This document shows, piece by piece, positions 1 to 7,489 of a DNA stretch of 9,935 nt. Position 1 is the first letter of the stretch, and the number at the start of each line of letters is the position of its first letter. The notes below the pieces were generated by a model that was not told the origin of the DNA, did not search any database, and saw only the letters and a list, made by a program, of their open reading frames with translations. Both the position numbers and the translations under genes were made by a program. This DNA is from Thermomicrobiaceae bacterium (GTDB taxonomy: Bacteria > Chloroflexota > Chloroflexia > Thermomicrobiales > Thermomicrobiaceae): assembly GCA_007122555.1 (NCBI GenBank), contig SKTL01000246.1:1-9935 (forward strand). Direction: 5' to 3'.

Positions 1-28
1 AACGTGCGTCACACGGGCAATAAGCCCT

Positions 29-1006
29 TCAACGTGAACGCGGCATGCGAACACGCAATGCCCCTGGAAGCATGGTTACGCGGATATCCGTCGTCCCGGG
101 CTGCTCTCCATCAACCTCGAAAAGTAACGGATCCGGCGCCGTAACCTCAATCCGGGCTCCCCGCATGAACGTGACGGCCGGATGATTTATGTGCCGGCCC
201 AGATAGACGCTCGGCAGGAGTGAACCAAGAAGCGCGTACTTCGGCACATCTTTGAGGACAAGGATATCGAAGAGTCCATCATCCATCGACGCGTCCGGCG
301 CCATCAGCATTCCACCCGCCAGGTAACGCCCGTTGGCCATACAGACCATCGCCAGTTTGTCGTCGTGCACGAGCGCCCCATCAACCCGGACCTGCGCAAC
401 GCGCCCCTGAAAGGTAAAAACCGTTCGGGCTGCTCCCAGGAAGTAGGAGATCTTCCCGCCCAGCAGCTTCGACGACCGGTTGATCAGGGCCGCTGTTTCC
501 GCGCCGATCCCGACGTCGCCGGCGTTTACGAAATAACGCGAGCGCGTCCCCTCGACATCCGAATAGTCAACCCGCCCGACATCGAGGGCCCGGACTTCGC
601 CATCGCCAAGCGTCTCCAGTGCGTGTTCGAAGCTCTTGAGTCCGATATTGCGGGAGAAGTCGCGCCCGGTCCCGGCTGGCAGCACGGACACCGTCAATTC
701 AGGCGGCTCACCGTGCGTGGCGGTAAAGAGCCCGTTGACGACGTCATTCAACGATCCGTCTCCGCCAACAACGACGACCTCGTCAACCCCTGTCATGACT
801 GCCTCTCGCCCGAGTCGCAAACCATCACCGCGCGACTCCGTCATGCGGAAGTCGATATCAAACCCGAGTCGCCGCAGCCGTCGATCGATCGTCGGCCAGG
901 CGCGTTGTGTCCGTCCGTTGCCGGACATTGGATTGACAATAACATGAAGTCGACGCCTGGGCTGTTCCACAGTTCTGGACTGGCTCGAATCCAGCGTATT
1001 GGTCAT
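29..1006 (-). CDS. Diacylglycerol kinase family lipid kinase (YegS/DgkB-like)
   Basis: This is a soluble or membrane-associated lipid kinase of the diacylglycerol kinase catalytic (DAGK_cat) fold, expected to use ATP to phosphorylate diacylglycerol or a related lipid. With the chosen start it is 325 residues, normal for the family. Visible motifs are the NPMSG strand-loop at about residues 25-29, the nucleotide-binding GGDGS at 81-85, GTGRDF at 112-117 (family usually GTGNDF; Arg for Asn is a tolerated variant as far as I know), and NAGDVGIGAE just after, followed by the C-terminal beta-sandwich ending in a DGE segment. An ATG at 1045 would add 13 residues, but I chose the ATG at 1004-1006 because CAGGAG (minus strand, 1020-1015) lies 8 nt upstream of it, whereas the 1045 start has no clear ribosome site. 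It is divergent from the LysM-peptidase gene. The exact lipid substrate cannot be read from sequence. Confidence 0.93.
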   Translation of the reverse strand: MTNTLDSSQSRTVEQPRRRLHVIVNPMSGNGRTQRAWPTIDRRLRRLGFDIDFRMTESRGDGLRLGREAVMTGVDEVVVVGGDGSLNDVVNGLFTATHGEPPELTVSVLPAGTGRDFSRNIGLKSFEHALETLGDGEVRALDVGRVDYSDVEGTRSRYFVNAGDVGIGAETAALINRSSKLLGGKISYFLGAARTVFTFQGRVAQVRVDGALVHDDKLAMVCMANGRYLAGGMLMAPDASMDDGLFDILVLKDVPKYALLGSLLPSVYLGRHINHPAVTFMRGARIEVTAPDPLLFEVDGEQPGTTDIRVTMLPGALRVRMPRSR

Positions 1007-1014
1007 TGGCGCCG

Positions 1015-1020
1015 CTCCTG
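1015..1020 (-). promoter_or_regulatory. Ribosome binding site deciding the lipid kinase start
   Basis: The minus strand reads CAGGAG followed by 8 nt and then ATG at 1006. This is the best Shine-Dalgarno match among the three in-frame ATGs (1045, 1027, 1006) and is why the shorter protein is preferred. Confidence 0.6.
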
Positions 1021-1066
1021 TCTGCATGCCGCACGGTCTCCCCATCCCGAGGCCGGTTTGGCAGCC

Positions 1067-1095
1067 ATCCTAGCATGATCGCCTCTTAACGTCTG
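1067..1095 (-). promoter_or_regulatory. Weak promoter candidate for the lipid kinase
   Basis: On the minus strand TAGGAT (1072-1067) resembles a -10 box at 4 of 6 positions. It lies 17 nt after CAGACG (1095-1090), which keeps only the GAC core of a -35. Transcription would start near 1060 and give a leader of about 55 nt before the ATG at 1006. The position is sensible but the match is poor. Confidence 0.2.
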
Positions 1096-1182
1096 AGCAC
1101 ATGCTCGAACGTGCGGAAGAGATCGGATAGCGGCAGCGAGTTCCAGGTCGAGGAGCCAATGTCTGCCTGTCAATTTCTGATG

Positions 1183-1188
1183 TAGAAT
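1183..1188 (+). promoter_or_regulatory. -10-like TAGAAT, possible promoter of the LysM-M23 gene
   Basis: TAGAAT differs from the sigma-70 -10 consensus at one position and would start a transcript near 1195, with a leader of about 225 nt before the TTG at 1421. No matching -35 is visible 15-19 nt upstream, so this is only a candidate. Confidence 0.25.
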
Positions 1189-1208
1189 TACCGGACTGTG
1201 ACCATGAG

Positions 1209-1220
1209 GAACTGCAGTTC
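1209..1220. repeat. 12-bp perfect palindrome GAACTGCAGTTC
   Basis: This perfect dyad lies about 20 nt downstream of the TAGAAT element, where an operator could sit. A palindrome of this length is expected a couple of times by chance in 10 kb, so the position is the only reason to list it. Confidence 0.3.
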
Positions 1221-1420
1221 GCTGCGACACGGGTCACCGTTGCGAGATGGCTGAAACCCGGTTATCGCCGAATTGACGTGCATTCTGCCGATTGGTAGCC
1301 TGCGCTGATTATCACGATTCCGGCAGTCAGGACGCTGAGCAGCCTTGCGTTGAAACATACGGGGACAATCGCGCATCACAGGCTGTCTCGAGTTGCTGGA
1401 GTGTGGGAAGGGATGATCCG

Positions 1421-3235
1421 TTGACCGACCGCTGGCGCAACCAGCGAACTGGAAATGACGCCGGACCGCCTGAGTCGACTGCATCTCAGTTCGGCTGGAG
1501 CATGCCGTCCGGGACCAGCGCTTCGGATCCGGTCAACGATCAACCGAATGCCGAGACCGGACCGCCGTCCGCTGATTCTCCGCAGGCGCCGCACGCCGGG
1601 GGATCCGGCGACGACCACGGACAGAGCTCTCATACGACCGGAAAGCTCCCACCGCTTCGCGTCTCAGAGTCCGGTAGCCAGCCAGCGGTTGCCGCGAGTC
1701 CGGAAGCACACGCTCCCCGATTCAGCAAACGAAAACGGAAGCAACCGGCAACACTGCCAACACCGGCTCCACAATGGCCTGGGCGGATGCGCTCCGGACA
1801 TGACCCGTTCCTTCAACGCGTGCCGCATGTTGCGATTATCGCGTTGGCCCTGGCGATTGTTCTGGGCGGGGGATTCTGGTCACAGGACGGCGATCAGTCA
1901 CCCGTCATGCCGGGTGGCACGGATAACATCCAGTCCGTCAGCAACGGATCATTTGGCGTATTGGAAGCCGGGCAACAGCCGGCCTCCAATACTCGCGGGC
2001 TCGTTGCATCAACCGGCGAAAACGTCATGGGCGGCTACTTGTCGACATCATCACTCTCCGTCACCCCGCAGCAGCTCGGAATCGAGACGTACGTCACGCG
2101 ACAGGGACAGACGATCTCCAGCGTTGCGGTCGATACCGGCCGTTCCGAAGAGACGATTCTCTGGGCGAACGATTACCGGGACCCGGCGCAATCTCTGCCT
2201 GCCGGCACGCAGCTTCGCATTCCGCCGACTGACGGAATGCTGCACCTGGTGAATGACGGGGACACGCTGGAGAATATCGCCGAGCGTTACAGCGTCAGTC
2301 CGGACGCAATCACGAACTATCAGGCGAACGGCGTGGAGCACTCCGCCGATCTGGTCCCGAACCGGATGATCATGGTGCCCGGCGGCTCGATGCCAATGCG
2401 CAACGAAGTGATCATGTACACCGTTCGCGAGGGCGACCAGCTCTGGAACATCGCGGAACGCTTTGGTCTGCGGGCGCAGACTATCCTTTGGACGAACAGT
2501 CTGACAAGTTCGAATGACATTGCTCCGGGGCAGCAGCTCGCAATTCTGCCGACCGACGGGATTATGGTCGAGGTTACGGCAGACGATTCAATCGAGTCGC
2601 TTGCAGAGCAGTTTAGCGTGTCTCCCTCAGCCATTCGCGACTGGCCTGCCAACGGGCTCGGGACAGACGGAACGCTGATGGTCGGTCAGTCGGTGATGAT
2701 TCCGGACGGAACCCCGCCATTCGCTGCGGATCCCGAACCGACGCCGGAACCAGAGGAAATCCAGGAGCCGGACGAGTCATTCGTTGCAGAAGAGACCGAT
2801 GATTTCACCACCGAACCGGTCGGCGGGACTCCACCGGAGCCGGCCGAACCGTCCGGCGCATCGCCACACGGCACTGGCGATTTCATCTGGCCGACCACAG
2901 GGGTGATCACGCAATATTTCCACTCGGCGCATAACGGGTGGGATATCGCCAACCGCCCGGGCACTGAGATCTGGGCCGCGGACAACGGACGGGTCATCTT
3001 CTCGGGCTGGAACAATCACGGGCTTGGCTATGCGGTTGCAATCGATCACGGCAACGGGTACCAGACCTGGTATGGTCACATGCTGGAGCATCCTCCCGTG
3101 CAGGTCGGGCAGTCTGTCGGGAAGGGCGAGTACATTGGTCCGATGGGAAGCACTGGCTTCTCGACTGGGCCGCACGTACACTTCGTAATCGCATACAACG
3201 GGGCGTACCAGGATCCTGGTAACTATTTGCGGTAG
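1421..3235 (+). CDS. Membrane-anchored LysM (x4) and M23 peptidoglycan endopeptidase
   Basis: This is a likely cell wall hydrolase or wall-binding protein facing outside the membrane. From the TTG start it has 604 residues: a low-complexity cytoplasmic tail of about 130 residues with a basic patch KRKRK (103-107), one membrane segment at about 134-153, four LysM domains (about 222-268, 273-320, 332-376, 381-427), a Pro/Glu-rich linker (431-484), and an M23/LytM domain (about 487-604). The M23 site looks complete: HNGWD gives the His504 and Asp508 metal ligands, YGHM holds His553, and HVH holds His585 and His587. It should therefore be catalytic, unlike EnvC/NlpD-type degenerate homologues. 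Start: TTG 1421 is preceded by AAGGGA (1408-1413) at 7 nt. An earlier TTG at 1292 would add 43 residues without a ribosome site, and GTG 1403 is another option. It lies just upstream of mreB. Its substrate bond is unknown. Confidence 0.9.
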   Translation: MTDRWRNQRTGNDAGPPESTASQFGWSMPSGTSASDPVNDQPNAETGPPSADSPQAPHAGGSGDDHGQSSHTTGKLPPLRVSESGSQPAVAASPEAHAPRFSKRKRKQPATLPTPAPQWPGRMRSGHDPFLQRVPHVAIIALALAIVLGGGFWSQDGDQSPVMPGGTDNIQSVSNGSFGVLEAGQQPASNTRGLVASTGENVMGGYLSTSSLSVTPQQLGIETYVTRQGQTISSVAVDTGRSEETILWANDYRDPAQSLPAGTQLRIPPTDGMLHLVNDGDTLENIAERYSVSPDAITNYQANGVEHSADLVPNRMIMVPGGSMPMRNEVIMYTVREGDQLWNIAERFGLRAQTILWTNSLTSSNDIAPGQQLAILPTDGIMVEVTADDSIESLAEQFSVSPSAIRDWPANGLGTDGTLMVGQSVMIPDGTPPFAADPEPTPEPEEIQEPDESFVAEETDDFTTEPVGGTPPEPAEPSGASPHGTGDFIWPTTGVITQYFHSAHNGWDIANRPGTEIWAADNGRVIFSGWNNHGLGYAVAIDHGNGYQTWYGHMLEHPPVQVGQSVGKGEYIGPMGSTGFSTGPHVHFVIAYNGAYQDPGNYLR

Positions 3236-3270
3236 AGTTTCGCCCCAGGCAGAGGTCGTGTCTGACGTTA

Positions 3271-3279
3271 TGGTAAGAT
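3271..3279 (+). promoter_or_regulatory. Extended -10 candidate before mreB
   Basis: The 177-nt gap between the LysM-M23 stop and mreB contains TGGTAAGAT, an extended -10 (TGn) with a 4-of-6 hexamer. No -35 is visible at 16-18 nt. A transcript would start near 3286 and give a leader of about 127 nt. I see no intrinsic terminator in the gap, so read-through from the LysM-M23 gene is also possible. Confidence 0.25.
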
Positions 3280-3396
3280 TGTTCGGTTTGAGCAGGCGTC
3301 GCCGTTCACTAATGCAGCGCCAGGTACGCGCTGATCCGTTGCGGGGATTTCTGGTCGCATCTTACGATCCCACTAGCGTCATCCCGAGCATTATGA

Positions 3397-3409
3397 GAGG
3401 GATCCCCTC
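3397..3409 (+). promoter_or_regulatory. mreB ribosome binding site inside a small hairpin
   Basis: GAGGG (3397-3401) is the only Shine-Dalgarno-like element before the mreB ATG at 3413, at 11 nt. It can pair with CCCTC (3405-3409) over a 3-nt ATC loop, a 5-bp stem that could partly mask the site. Effect on translation is inference. Confidence 0.4.
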
Positions 3410-3412
3410 CGC

Positions 3413-4477
3413 ATGATCCGTCCATTAAACGCCTTCTTCGGTCTGTTCAGCAGGGATCTCGGAATCGATCTCGGCACCGCGAACACCCTTGTCTATGTTC
3501 GCGGCAAGGGGATCGTGATTTCCGAACCTTCCGTCGTTGCCGTCGACGTCAAGTCAAAGCGCGCGCTGGCCGTGGGCGTTGAAGCCAAGGCGATGGTCGG
3601 CAAGACGCCCGGTACGATCATCGCGGTCCGCCCGTTGAAAGACGGGGTGATCGCCGATTTCGATACCGTGGAGATGATGCTGCACTATTTCATTCGCAAG
3701 GTTCACCTGCAGCGATTCATGGCGCCGCACCCGCGCGTCGTTATTGGCATTCCGAGCGGCGTCACTGAAGTCGAAAAACGCGCCGCCAAGGATGCGGCAT
3801 TGAGCGCCGGAGCGCGCGAGGCGTACACCATCGAGGAACCGATGGCGGCAGCGATTGGCGCCGGTCTGCCGATCAACGAGCCGGTCGGGAGCATGATCGT
3901 CGATATCGGTGGCGGCACGACCGAAGTCGCCGTCACGTCGCTCGGCGGAATCGTCGTCAACCACTCGATCCGGATCGCCGGCGACGAGATCGACGACGCG
4001 ATCGTCCAGTACGCCCGGCGGGATCACAATCTGGTAATCGGCGAACGTTCCGCTGAGAACGCCAAGATTTCGGCCGGGTCAGCCTATCCGCTCGAAGAAG
4101 AGCGCACAGTTGTCATGCGCGGACGAGACCTGCTGACCGGATTGCCGAAGACGGTCGAGGTGAGCAGCGTGGAGCTTCGGGACGCCATCTCCATTCCGTT
4201 GAATTCCATTATTGAGCTGATCAAGACGTGCGTGGAAGAGACTCCTCCAGAACTCGTCGCCGATATCATGGAGCGCGGAATTGTGCTCGCCGGCGGCGGC
4301 GGATTGCTCCTCGGGCTTGACAAGCGGTTGCAATCCGAGTTGCGCATGCCGGTCTACCGGGCGGATGACCCCCTGACCTGCGTTGTGCGCGGAACCGGGC
4401 GCGTGGCCGAAGCGTTGCATCTCTACCAGCGCGTCCTTGCGGGTGGCCAGGAGCTGCGCCGTCAATCCGGCCGCTAG
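3413..4477 (+). CDS. mreB: Rod shape-determining actin-like protein MreB
   Basis: MreB is the bacterial actin that forms membrane-bound filaments guiding the elongation (Rod) complex. At 354 residues it is slightly longer than typical MreB. The N-terminal residues 1-14 (MIRPLNAFFGLFSR) resemble the amphipathic membrane-binding helix of the family. Actin-fold ATPase motifs are all present: phosphate-1 GIDLGTANT (17-25), connect-1 EEPMAAAIGAG (141-151), phosphate-2 DIGGGTTEVAV (164-174) and the adenosine loop LAGGGGLL (292-299). The start is ATG 3413, which gives the standard N terminus. mreC follows after 42 nt, so the two are probably co-transcribed. No missing catalytic element is seen. Confidence 0.98.
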   Translation: MIRPLNAFFGLFSRDLGIDLGTANTLVYVRGKGIVISEPSVVAVDVKSKRALAVGVEAKAMVGKTPGTIIAVRPLKDGVIADFDTVEMMLHYFIRKVHLQRFMAPHPRVVIGIPSGVTEVEKRAAKDAALSAGAREAYTIEEPMAAAIGAGLPINEPVGSMIVDIGGGTTEVAVTSLGGIVVNHSIRIAGDEIDDAIVQYARRDHNLVIGERSAENAKISAGSAYPLEEERTVVMRGRDLLTGLPKTVEVSSVELRDAISIPLNSIIELIKTCVEETPPELVADIMERGIVLAGGGGLLLGLDKRLQSELRMPVYRADDPLTCVVRGTGRVAEALHLYQRVLAGGQELRRQSGR

Positions 4478-4519
4478 TCCCCGCGGATTTGTGATGCGAT
4501 CCGGTCTGGAAATCTTCCC

Positions 4520-5359
4520 ATGCTCACAGTAAACCTTCGACAGACCATCGTGTTGATATTCCTCTTCGTTGTGGTCAGTACTGGCCTGATCATGCTCGAT
4601 TCGCAAGATCGACTTGACTGGCTTCGTTCTCCGGCAAGCCAGATCTTCAGTCCGGTTGTCTGGGTCTTCGACCGTATCGGAACCGGAGCTGGCTCAATCA
4701 GTTCCGGGAACCCGACGGAGCTGGAAGTCGAACTCGAGGCTGTCAAGCAGGAACGTGATCAGCTCCTGTCCGAAAATGCCGAGCTCCGCGTGCTTGAAGA
4801 GGAAGTCGAGCAGCTTCGCAACCAGCTCGATTTCCAGAACGCCTATCCGGATCTTGAACCGGTCCCCGCAAACGTCATCAGCGAGGACCCGAAGGGCGTG
4901 GAACGGATCCTGATTATCGATCAGGGTCGCAATGCCGGCATTCGCACCGGCATGGCCGTCGTGAGTCCGGAATTCTTTGTCGGCCAGGTGACGAATGTCG
5001 ACGATCATCGCGCCCGGGTAACGCTCATTCTGGATGCCGCCGCCCAGATTGGCGGGATAACGCAGGACTCCGACGCCGAGGGCGTTGTCTACGGGCGCTG
5101 GCAAGCGGGCGGGCTGATCGAGATGCGACACATCGACGCCGATGCCGAGGTGCAGGTCGGCGAGCTGGTCGTCACCTCGGGACGAACCGCGCGCGTGCCG
5201 CCAGGCCTGATTATCGGCCGAATCTCGGAGGTGGATCTGGATGTGCAGGCGGATACCCAGACCGTAATGTTGACGCCGATGCTCGATTTCCGGGCGCTCC
5301 AGTCCGTAACCGTAATCCTGAGCGACGACGTGCCGGAAGAGGTGGAGGTAGAAGATTGA
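4520..5359 (+). CDS. mreC: Rod shape-determining protein MreC
   Basis: MreC is the bitopic scaffold of the Rod complex, linking MreB to the transpeptidase on the outer face of the membrane. The 279-residue product has a short cytoplasmic end, a membrane segment at about 9-26, a coiled coil at about 66-106 rich in Glu, Leu and Gln, and a double beta-barrel region at about 115-268 with family-like segments (IDQGRNAGIRTGM at 133-145, VVTSG at 217-221, PPGLIIGRI at 227-235). An acidic tail (DDVPEEVEVED) ends the protein. The start is ATG 4520; its ribosome site (CTGGA about 10 nt upstream) is weak, which fits translation following on from mreB. Its stop overlaps the murT start. No mreD follows, unlike the usual mreBCD order. 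Confidence 0.96.
   Translation: MLTVNLRQTIVLIFLFVVVSTGLIMLDSQDRLDWLRSPASQIFSPVVWVFDRIGTGAGSISSGNPTELEVELEAVKQERDQLLSENAELRVLEEEVEQLRNQLDFQNAYPDLEPVPANVISEDPKGVERILIIDQGRNAGIRTGMAVVSPEFFVGQVTNVDDHRARVTLILDAAAQIGGITQDSDAEGVVYGRWQAGGLIEMRHIDADAEVQVGELVVTSGRTARVPPGLIIGRISEVDLDVQADTQTVMLTPMLDFRALQSVTVILSDDVPEEVEVED
5344..5349 (+). promoter_or_regulatory. Strong ribosome binding site for murT inside the end of mreC
   Basis: GGAGGT lies 6 nt before the TTG at 5356 and within the last codons of mreC. It supports the unusual TTG start, whose second and third bases are the first two bases of the mreC stop TGA (5357-5359). Confidence 0.75.
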
Positions 5360-6750
5360 CGTTTGATGTCCGCCTTGGTCTGGCCATCGCCGCCGGGAAG
5401 ATGAGCGCGCTGTCGATTCGACGGCTCGGACGCGGCGGAGGAACGGCGCTCCCCGGGATCGTCTCCAACACGATTGACAACGACATTCTCGACAAGTTGG
5501 CCACCCGCGTTCCGGGCGGCTGTGTTGTCGTCGCCGGAACGAATGGCAAGACAACAACATCCCGGATTCTGGCCGAGATCCTGGAACGCTCAGGGCTCCG
5601 TGTGATCCACAATCGATCTGGCTCAAACCTTGTTCGCGGCATAACGGCCGCATTTACGGAACAGGTGTCCGTCTCGGGTCAACCATCCGGACAGATTGCC
5701 GTCATTGAGACGGACGAAGCCGCCCTCCCGGAGATTGTTCGGCGCACGAAGCCGCGGTTGATCGTGCTGCTCAACCTCTTCAGGGATCAACTCGACCGCT
5801 ACGGTGAACTCGATACGATCGCCCGCATGTGGCGGGAAACGCTTGACGGGCTTGATTCGTCGCAGACACTGTTGATCAACGCCGACGACCCCGCGCTGGC
5901 GGCGATCAGCGAAGACTCCCCGGCAACACGACTAACATTCGGGTTTCAGGAATGTGCGCATACGCTGGACCATCTTCCCCATGCGGCGGACGCCGCGGTC
6001 TGCCGCCGGTGCGGCGCGACCTTGACCTACGACGAGCTCTATCTCTCACACCTTGGCGCCTATCACTGCATGCAGTGCGGCTACCGGCGTCCAACGCTCG
6101 ACTACGGCGCGACCGACATCCAGCTGTACGGCCTGGAATCCGGTCACCTCGCGCTCGGAACCGGCGAGGATGCGCTGGAGATCGACGCCGAGCTGCCTGG
6201 TCTGTACAACCTCTACAACGTTGCTGCGGCCGCGGGAGCCGCGTTAACGCTCGGCATGCCTGGATGGGTCGTGAAAGCCGGAATCGGGGAGTTCAAGGCG
6301 GCGTTTGGGCGCATCGAGCGGGTGGAGATCGACAACCGCCAGCTGGTGCTGATGCTGATCAAGAACCCGACCGGATTCAACGAGGTGCTGCGCACGCTGG
6401 CGATGAGCGCGATGACCGATCCAGTGATGATCGTCATCAACGATCTGGATGCCGACGGACGGGACGTCTCCTGGCTCTGGGACGTTGACGCCGAACATCT
6501 GGCCGAGGTCGACGCGCCGCTCTACACCGCGGGCATTCGCTCCGGCGACATGGCCGTGCGGCTGAAGTACGCAGGCATCTCCCCAGAACGCATCACGCCG
6601 CTGGGCGACCTGGACGGGGCGCTCGACCGATTCATCGAAGCCATTCCCGAGGAAGGAACCGCGTTCGTGCTGCCAACCTACACCGCGATGCTCCGTCTCC
6701 GGGAACTACTCTATCAACGAGGCGTCGTCCAGATGTTCTGGGAACAGTAG
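5356..6750 (+). CDS. murT: Lipid II isoglutaminyl synthase, MurT subunit (Mur ligase-like, DUF1727)
   Basis: MurT is the ATP-using subunit of the MurT-GatD enzyme that amidates the alpha-carboxyl of D-Glu in the peptidoglycan stem peptide, giving D-isoGln on lipid II at the cytoplasmic face. The 464-residue protein shows the Mur ligase P-loop GTNGKTT (61-67), ETDEA (118-122), a LLNLFRDQLDRYGE segment (138-151), and a four-Cys zinc ribbon (Cys216, Cys219, Cys238, Cys241) typical of MurT inserted in the central domain. The C-terminal MurT-specific domain carries KNPTGFNE (336-343) and DADGRDVSWLWD (365-376), where a conserved Asp is thought to act in amidation. The TTG start is set by GGAGGT and overlaps the mreC stop, suggesting translational coupling. 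gatD follows after 10 nt. Family assignment is firm; the amidation role is from knowledge of homologues. Confidence 0.96.
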   Translation: MTFDVRLGLAIAAGKMSALSIRRLGRGGGTALPGIVSNTIDNDILDKLATRVPGGCVVVAGTNGKTTTSRILAEILERSGLRVIHNRSGSNLVRGITAAFTEQVSVSGQPSGQIAVIETDEAALPEIVRRTKPRLIVLLNLFRDQLDRYGELDTIARMWRETLDGLDSSQTLLINADDPALAAISEDSPATRLTFGFQECAHTLDHLPHAADAAVCRRCGATLTYDELYLSHLGAYHCMQCGYRRPTLDYGATDIQLYGLESGHLALGTGEDALEIDAELPGLYNLYNVAAAAGAALTLGMPGWVVKAGIGEFKAAFGRIERVEIDNRQLVLMLIKNPTGFNEVLRTLAMSAMTDPVMIVINDLDADGRDVSWLWDVDAEHLAEVDAPLYTAGIRSGDMAVRLKYAGISPERITPLGDLDGALDRFIEAIPEEGTAFVLPTYTAMLRLRELLYQRGVVQMFWEQ

Positions 6751-6760
6751 GGAGTATTCG

Positions 6761-7489
6761 ATGAAGCTGACGATCTGCTGGCTCTACGGCGATACGATGA
6801 ACATCTACGGCGATCGCGGAAACGTTCTGGCGCTGGCGCAGCGAGCCCGGTGGCGAGGAATAGATGCGGAGATCACCACGCTTGCCGTTGGCGAGCCGCT
6901 TGATCCTGACAGCGTCGACATCTTCTTCTGGGGCGGCGGACAGGATCGAGAGCAGATCCCGGTATCGCGGGATATCCAGGGTGAGAAGGGCGATCTCTTG
7001 CGACGGACGCTGGAAGACGGCGCTCCGATGCTCTCCGTGTGCGGCGGATATCAGCTGCTCGGCAAACACTATCACCCGTACGGCGAAGCGCAACTGCCCG
7101 GAATCGGGTTCTTCGACGCCTGGTCCGAAGCCGGTCCGGAACGGTTCATCGGCAATGTCGTGGTCGAGAGCGACCGTTTTGGCTCCTTGGTCGGATTCGA
7201 GAATCACAGCGGTCTGACATTTCTCGGACCGACGGCGGAACCGCTCGGGCGGGTCCGGGTTGGCCGCGGAAACAACGGCAAAGATGGAACCGAAGGATGC
7301 ATCCGGCTGAACACGCTCGGTTGCTATCTGCACGGCGCGCTCCTGCCCAAGAACCCGGCAGTCTCAGATTTTCTCGTCCGGGCTGCGCTTGAGCGCAAGT
7401 ATGGGGTGACCGAGCTCGAGCCGCTCGACGACGACCTGGAAATGATCGCCCACCAGGAAGCGGTTCGCCGCGCAGAAGCGACGCGCTAG
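6761..7489 (+). CDS. gatD: Lipid II isoglutaminyl synthase, GatD glutamine amidotransferase subunit
   Basis: GatD is the class I glutamine amidotransferase partner of MurT; it hydrolyses glutamine and passes ammonia to the activated D-Glu of lipid II. The 242-residue product matches the family length. The nucleophile elbow SVCGGYQLLG places Cys94, and GCYLHG places the catalytic His at 191; as in known GatD proteins no obvious third Glu of a classical triad follows the His. The oxyanion-side motif FFWGGGQDRE is at about 55-64, and an Arg at 128 lies where the family has a conserved Arg. The start ATG 6761 is preceded by GGGAG (6750-6754) at 6 nt, and the gene follows murT after 10 nt. It is the last gene of the tight cluster; no clear terminator is seen downstream. 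Confidence 0.96.
   Translation: MKLTICWLYGDTMNIYGDRGNVLALAQRARWRGIDAEITTLAVGEPLDPDSVDIFFWGGGQDREQIPVSRDIQGEKGDLLRRTLEDGAPMLSVCGGYQLLGKHYHPYGEAQLPGIGFFDAWSEAGPERFIGNVVVESDRFGSLVGFENHSGLTFLGPTAEPLGRVRVGRGNNGKDGTEGCIRLNTLGCYLHGALLPKNPAVSDFLVRAALERKYGVTELEPLDDDLEMIAHQEAVRRAEATR

Larger units (their letters stand above)
1007..1420. other. Divergent intergenic region between lipid kinase and LysM-M23 gene
   Basis: About 414 bases separate the two divergent starts. I see no convincing gene. The in-frame extension of the LysM-M23 frame back to TTG 1292 lacks a ribosome site and encodes a Cys-rich, unconserved-looking stretch. A plus-strand TAGAAT at 1183-1188 matches a -10 box at 5 of 6 positions but has no recognisable -35, and a minus-strand TTGACA at 1173-1168 has no -10 at normal spacing. 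A 12-bp perfect palindrome lies at 1209-1220. No known riboswitch consensus was recognised. Confidence 0.5.

Noticed and set aside
1007..1045. 13-residue N-terminal extension of the lipid kinase from ATG 1045
   Set aside because: There is no clear ribosome site before 1045, while CAGGAG sits 8 nt before the ATG at 1006; the extra residues precede the usual family N terminus.
365..1078. Plus-strand open frame of 237 codons opposite the lipid kinase
   Set aside because: It is a shadow of the lipid kinase on the other strand; the translation shows no family features.
1168..1173. Perfect TTGACA on the minus strand as a -35 of the lipid kinase
   Set aside because: No acceptable -10 hexamer is found 15-19 nt downstream on that strand.
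1195..1420. A c-di-AMP (ydaO) or other riboswitch in the leader of the LysM-M23 gene
   Set aside because: Such riboswitches often precede wall hydrolase genes, so I looked for their conserved blocks, but none of the recognisable consensus segments are present in this leader.
1292..1420. 43-residue extension of the LysM-M23 protein from TTG 1292
   Set aside because: No ribosome site at 1292, and TTG 1421 has AAGGGA at 7 nt. Kept as an alternative only.
1455..2252. Plus-strand open frame of 265 codons within the LysM-M23 gene
   Set aside because: It is an out-of-frame Arg/Pro/Ser-rich shadow of the recognised protein.
4694..5653. Long minus-strand open frame of 319 codons under mreC and murT
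   Set aside because: It is antisense to two clearly recognised genes, has no recognisable domain and is explained by high GC content suppressing stops.
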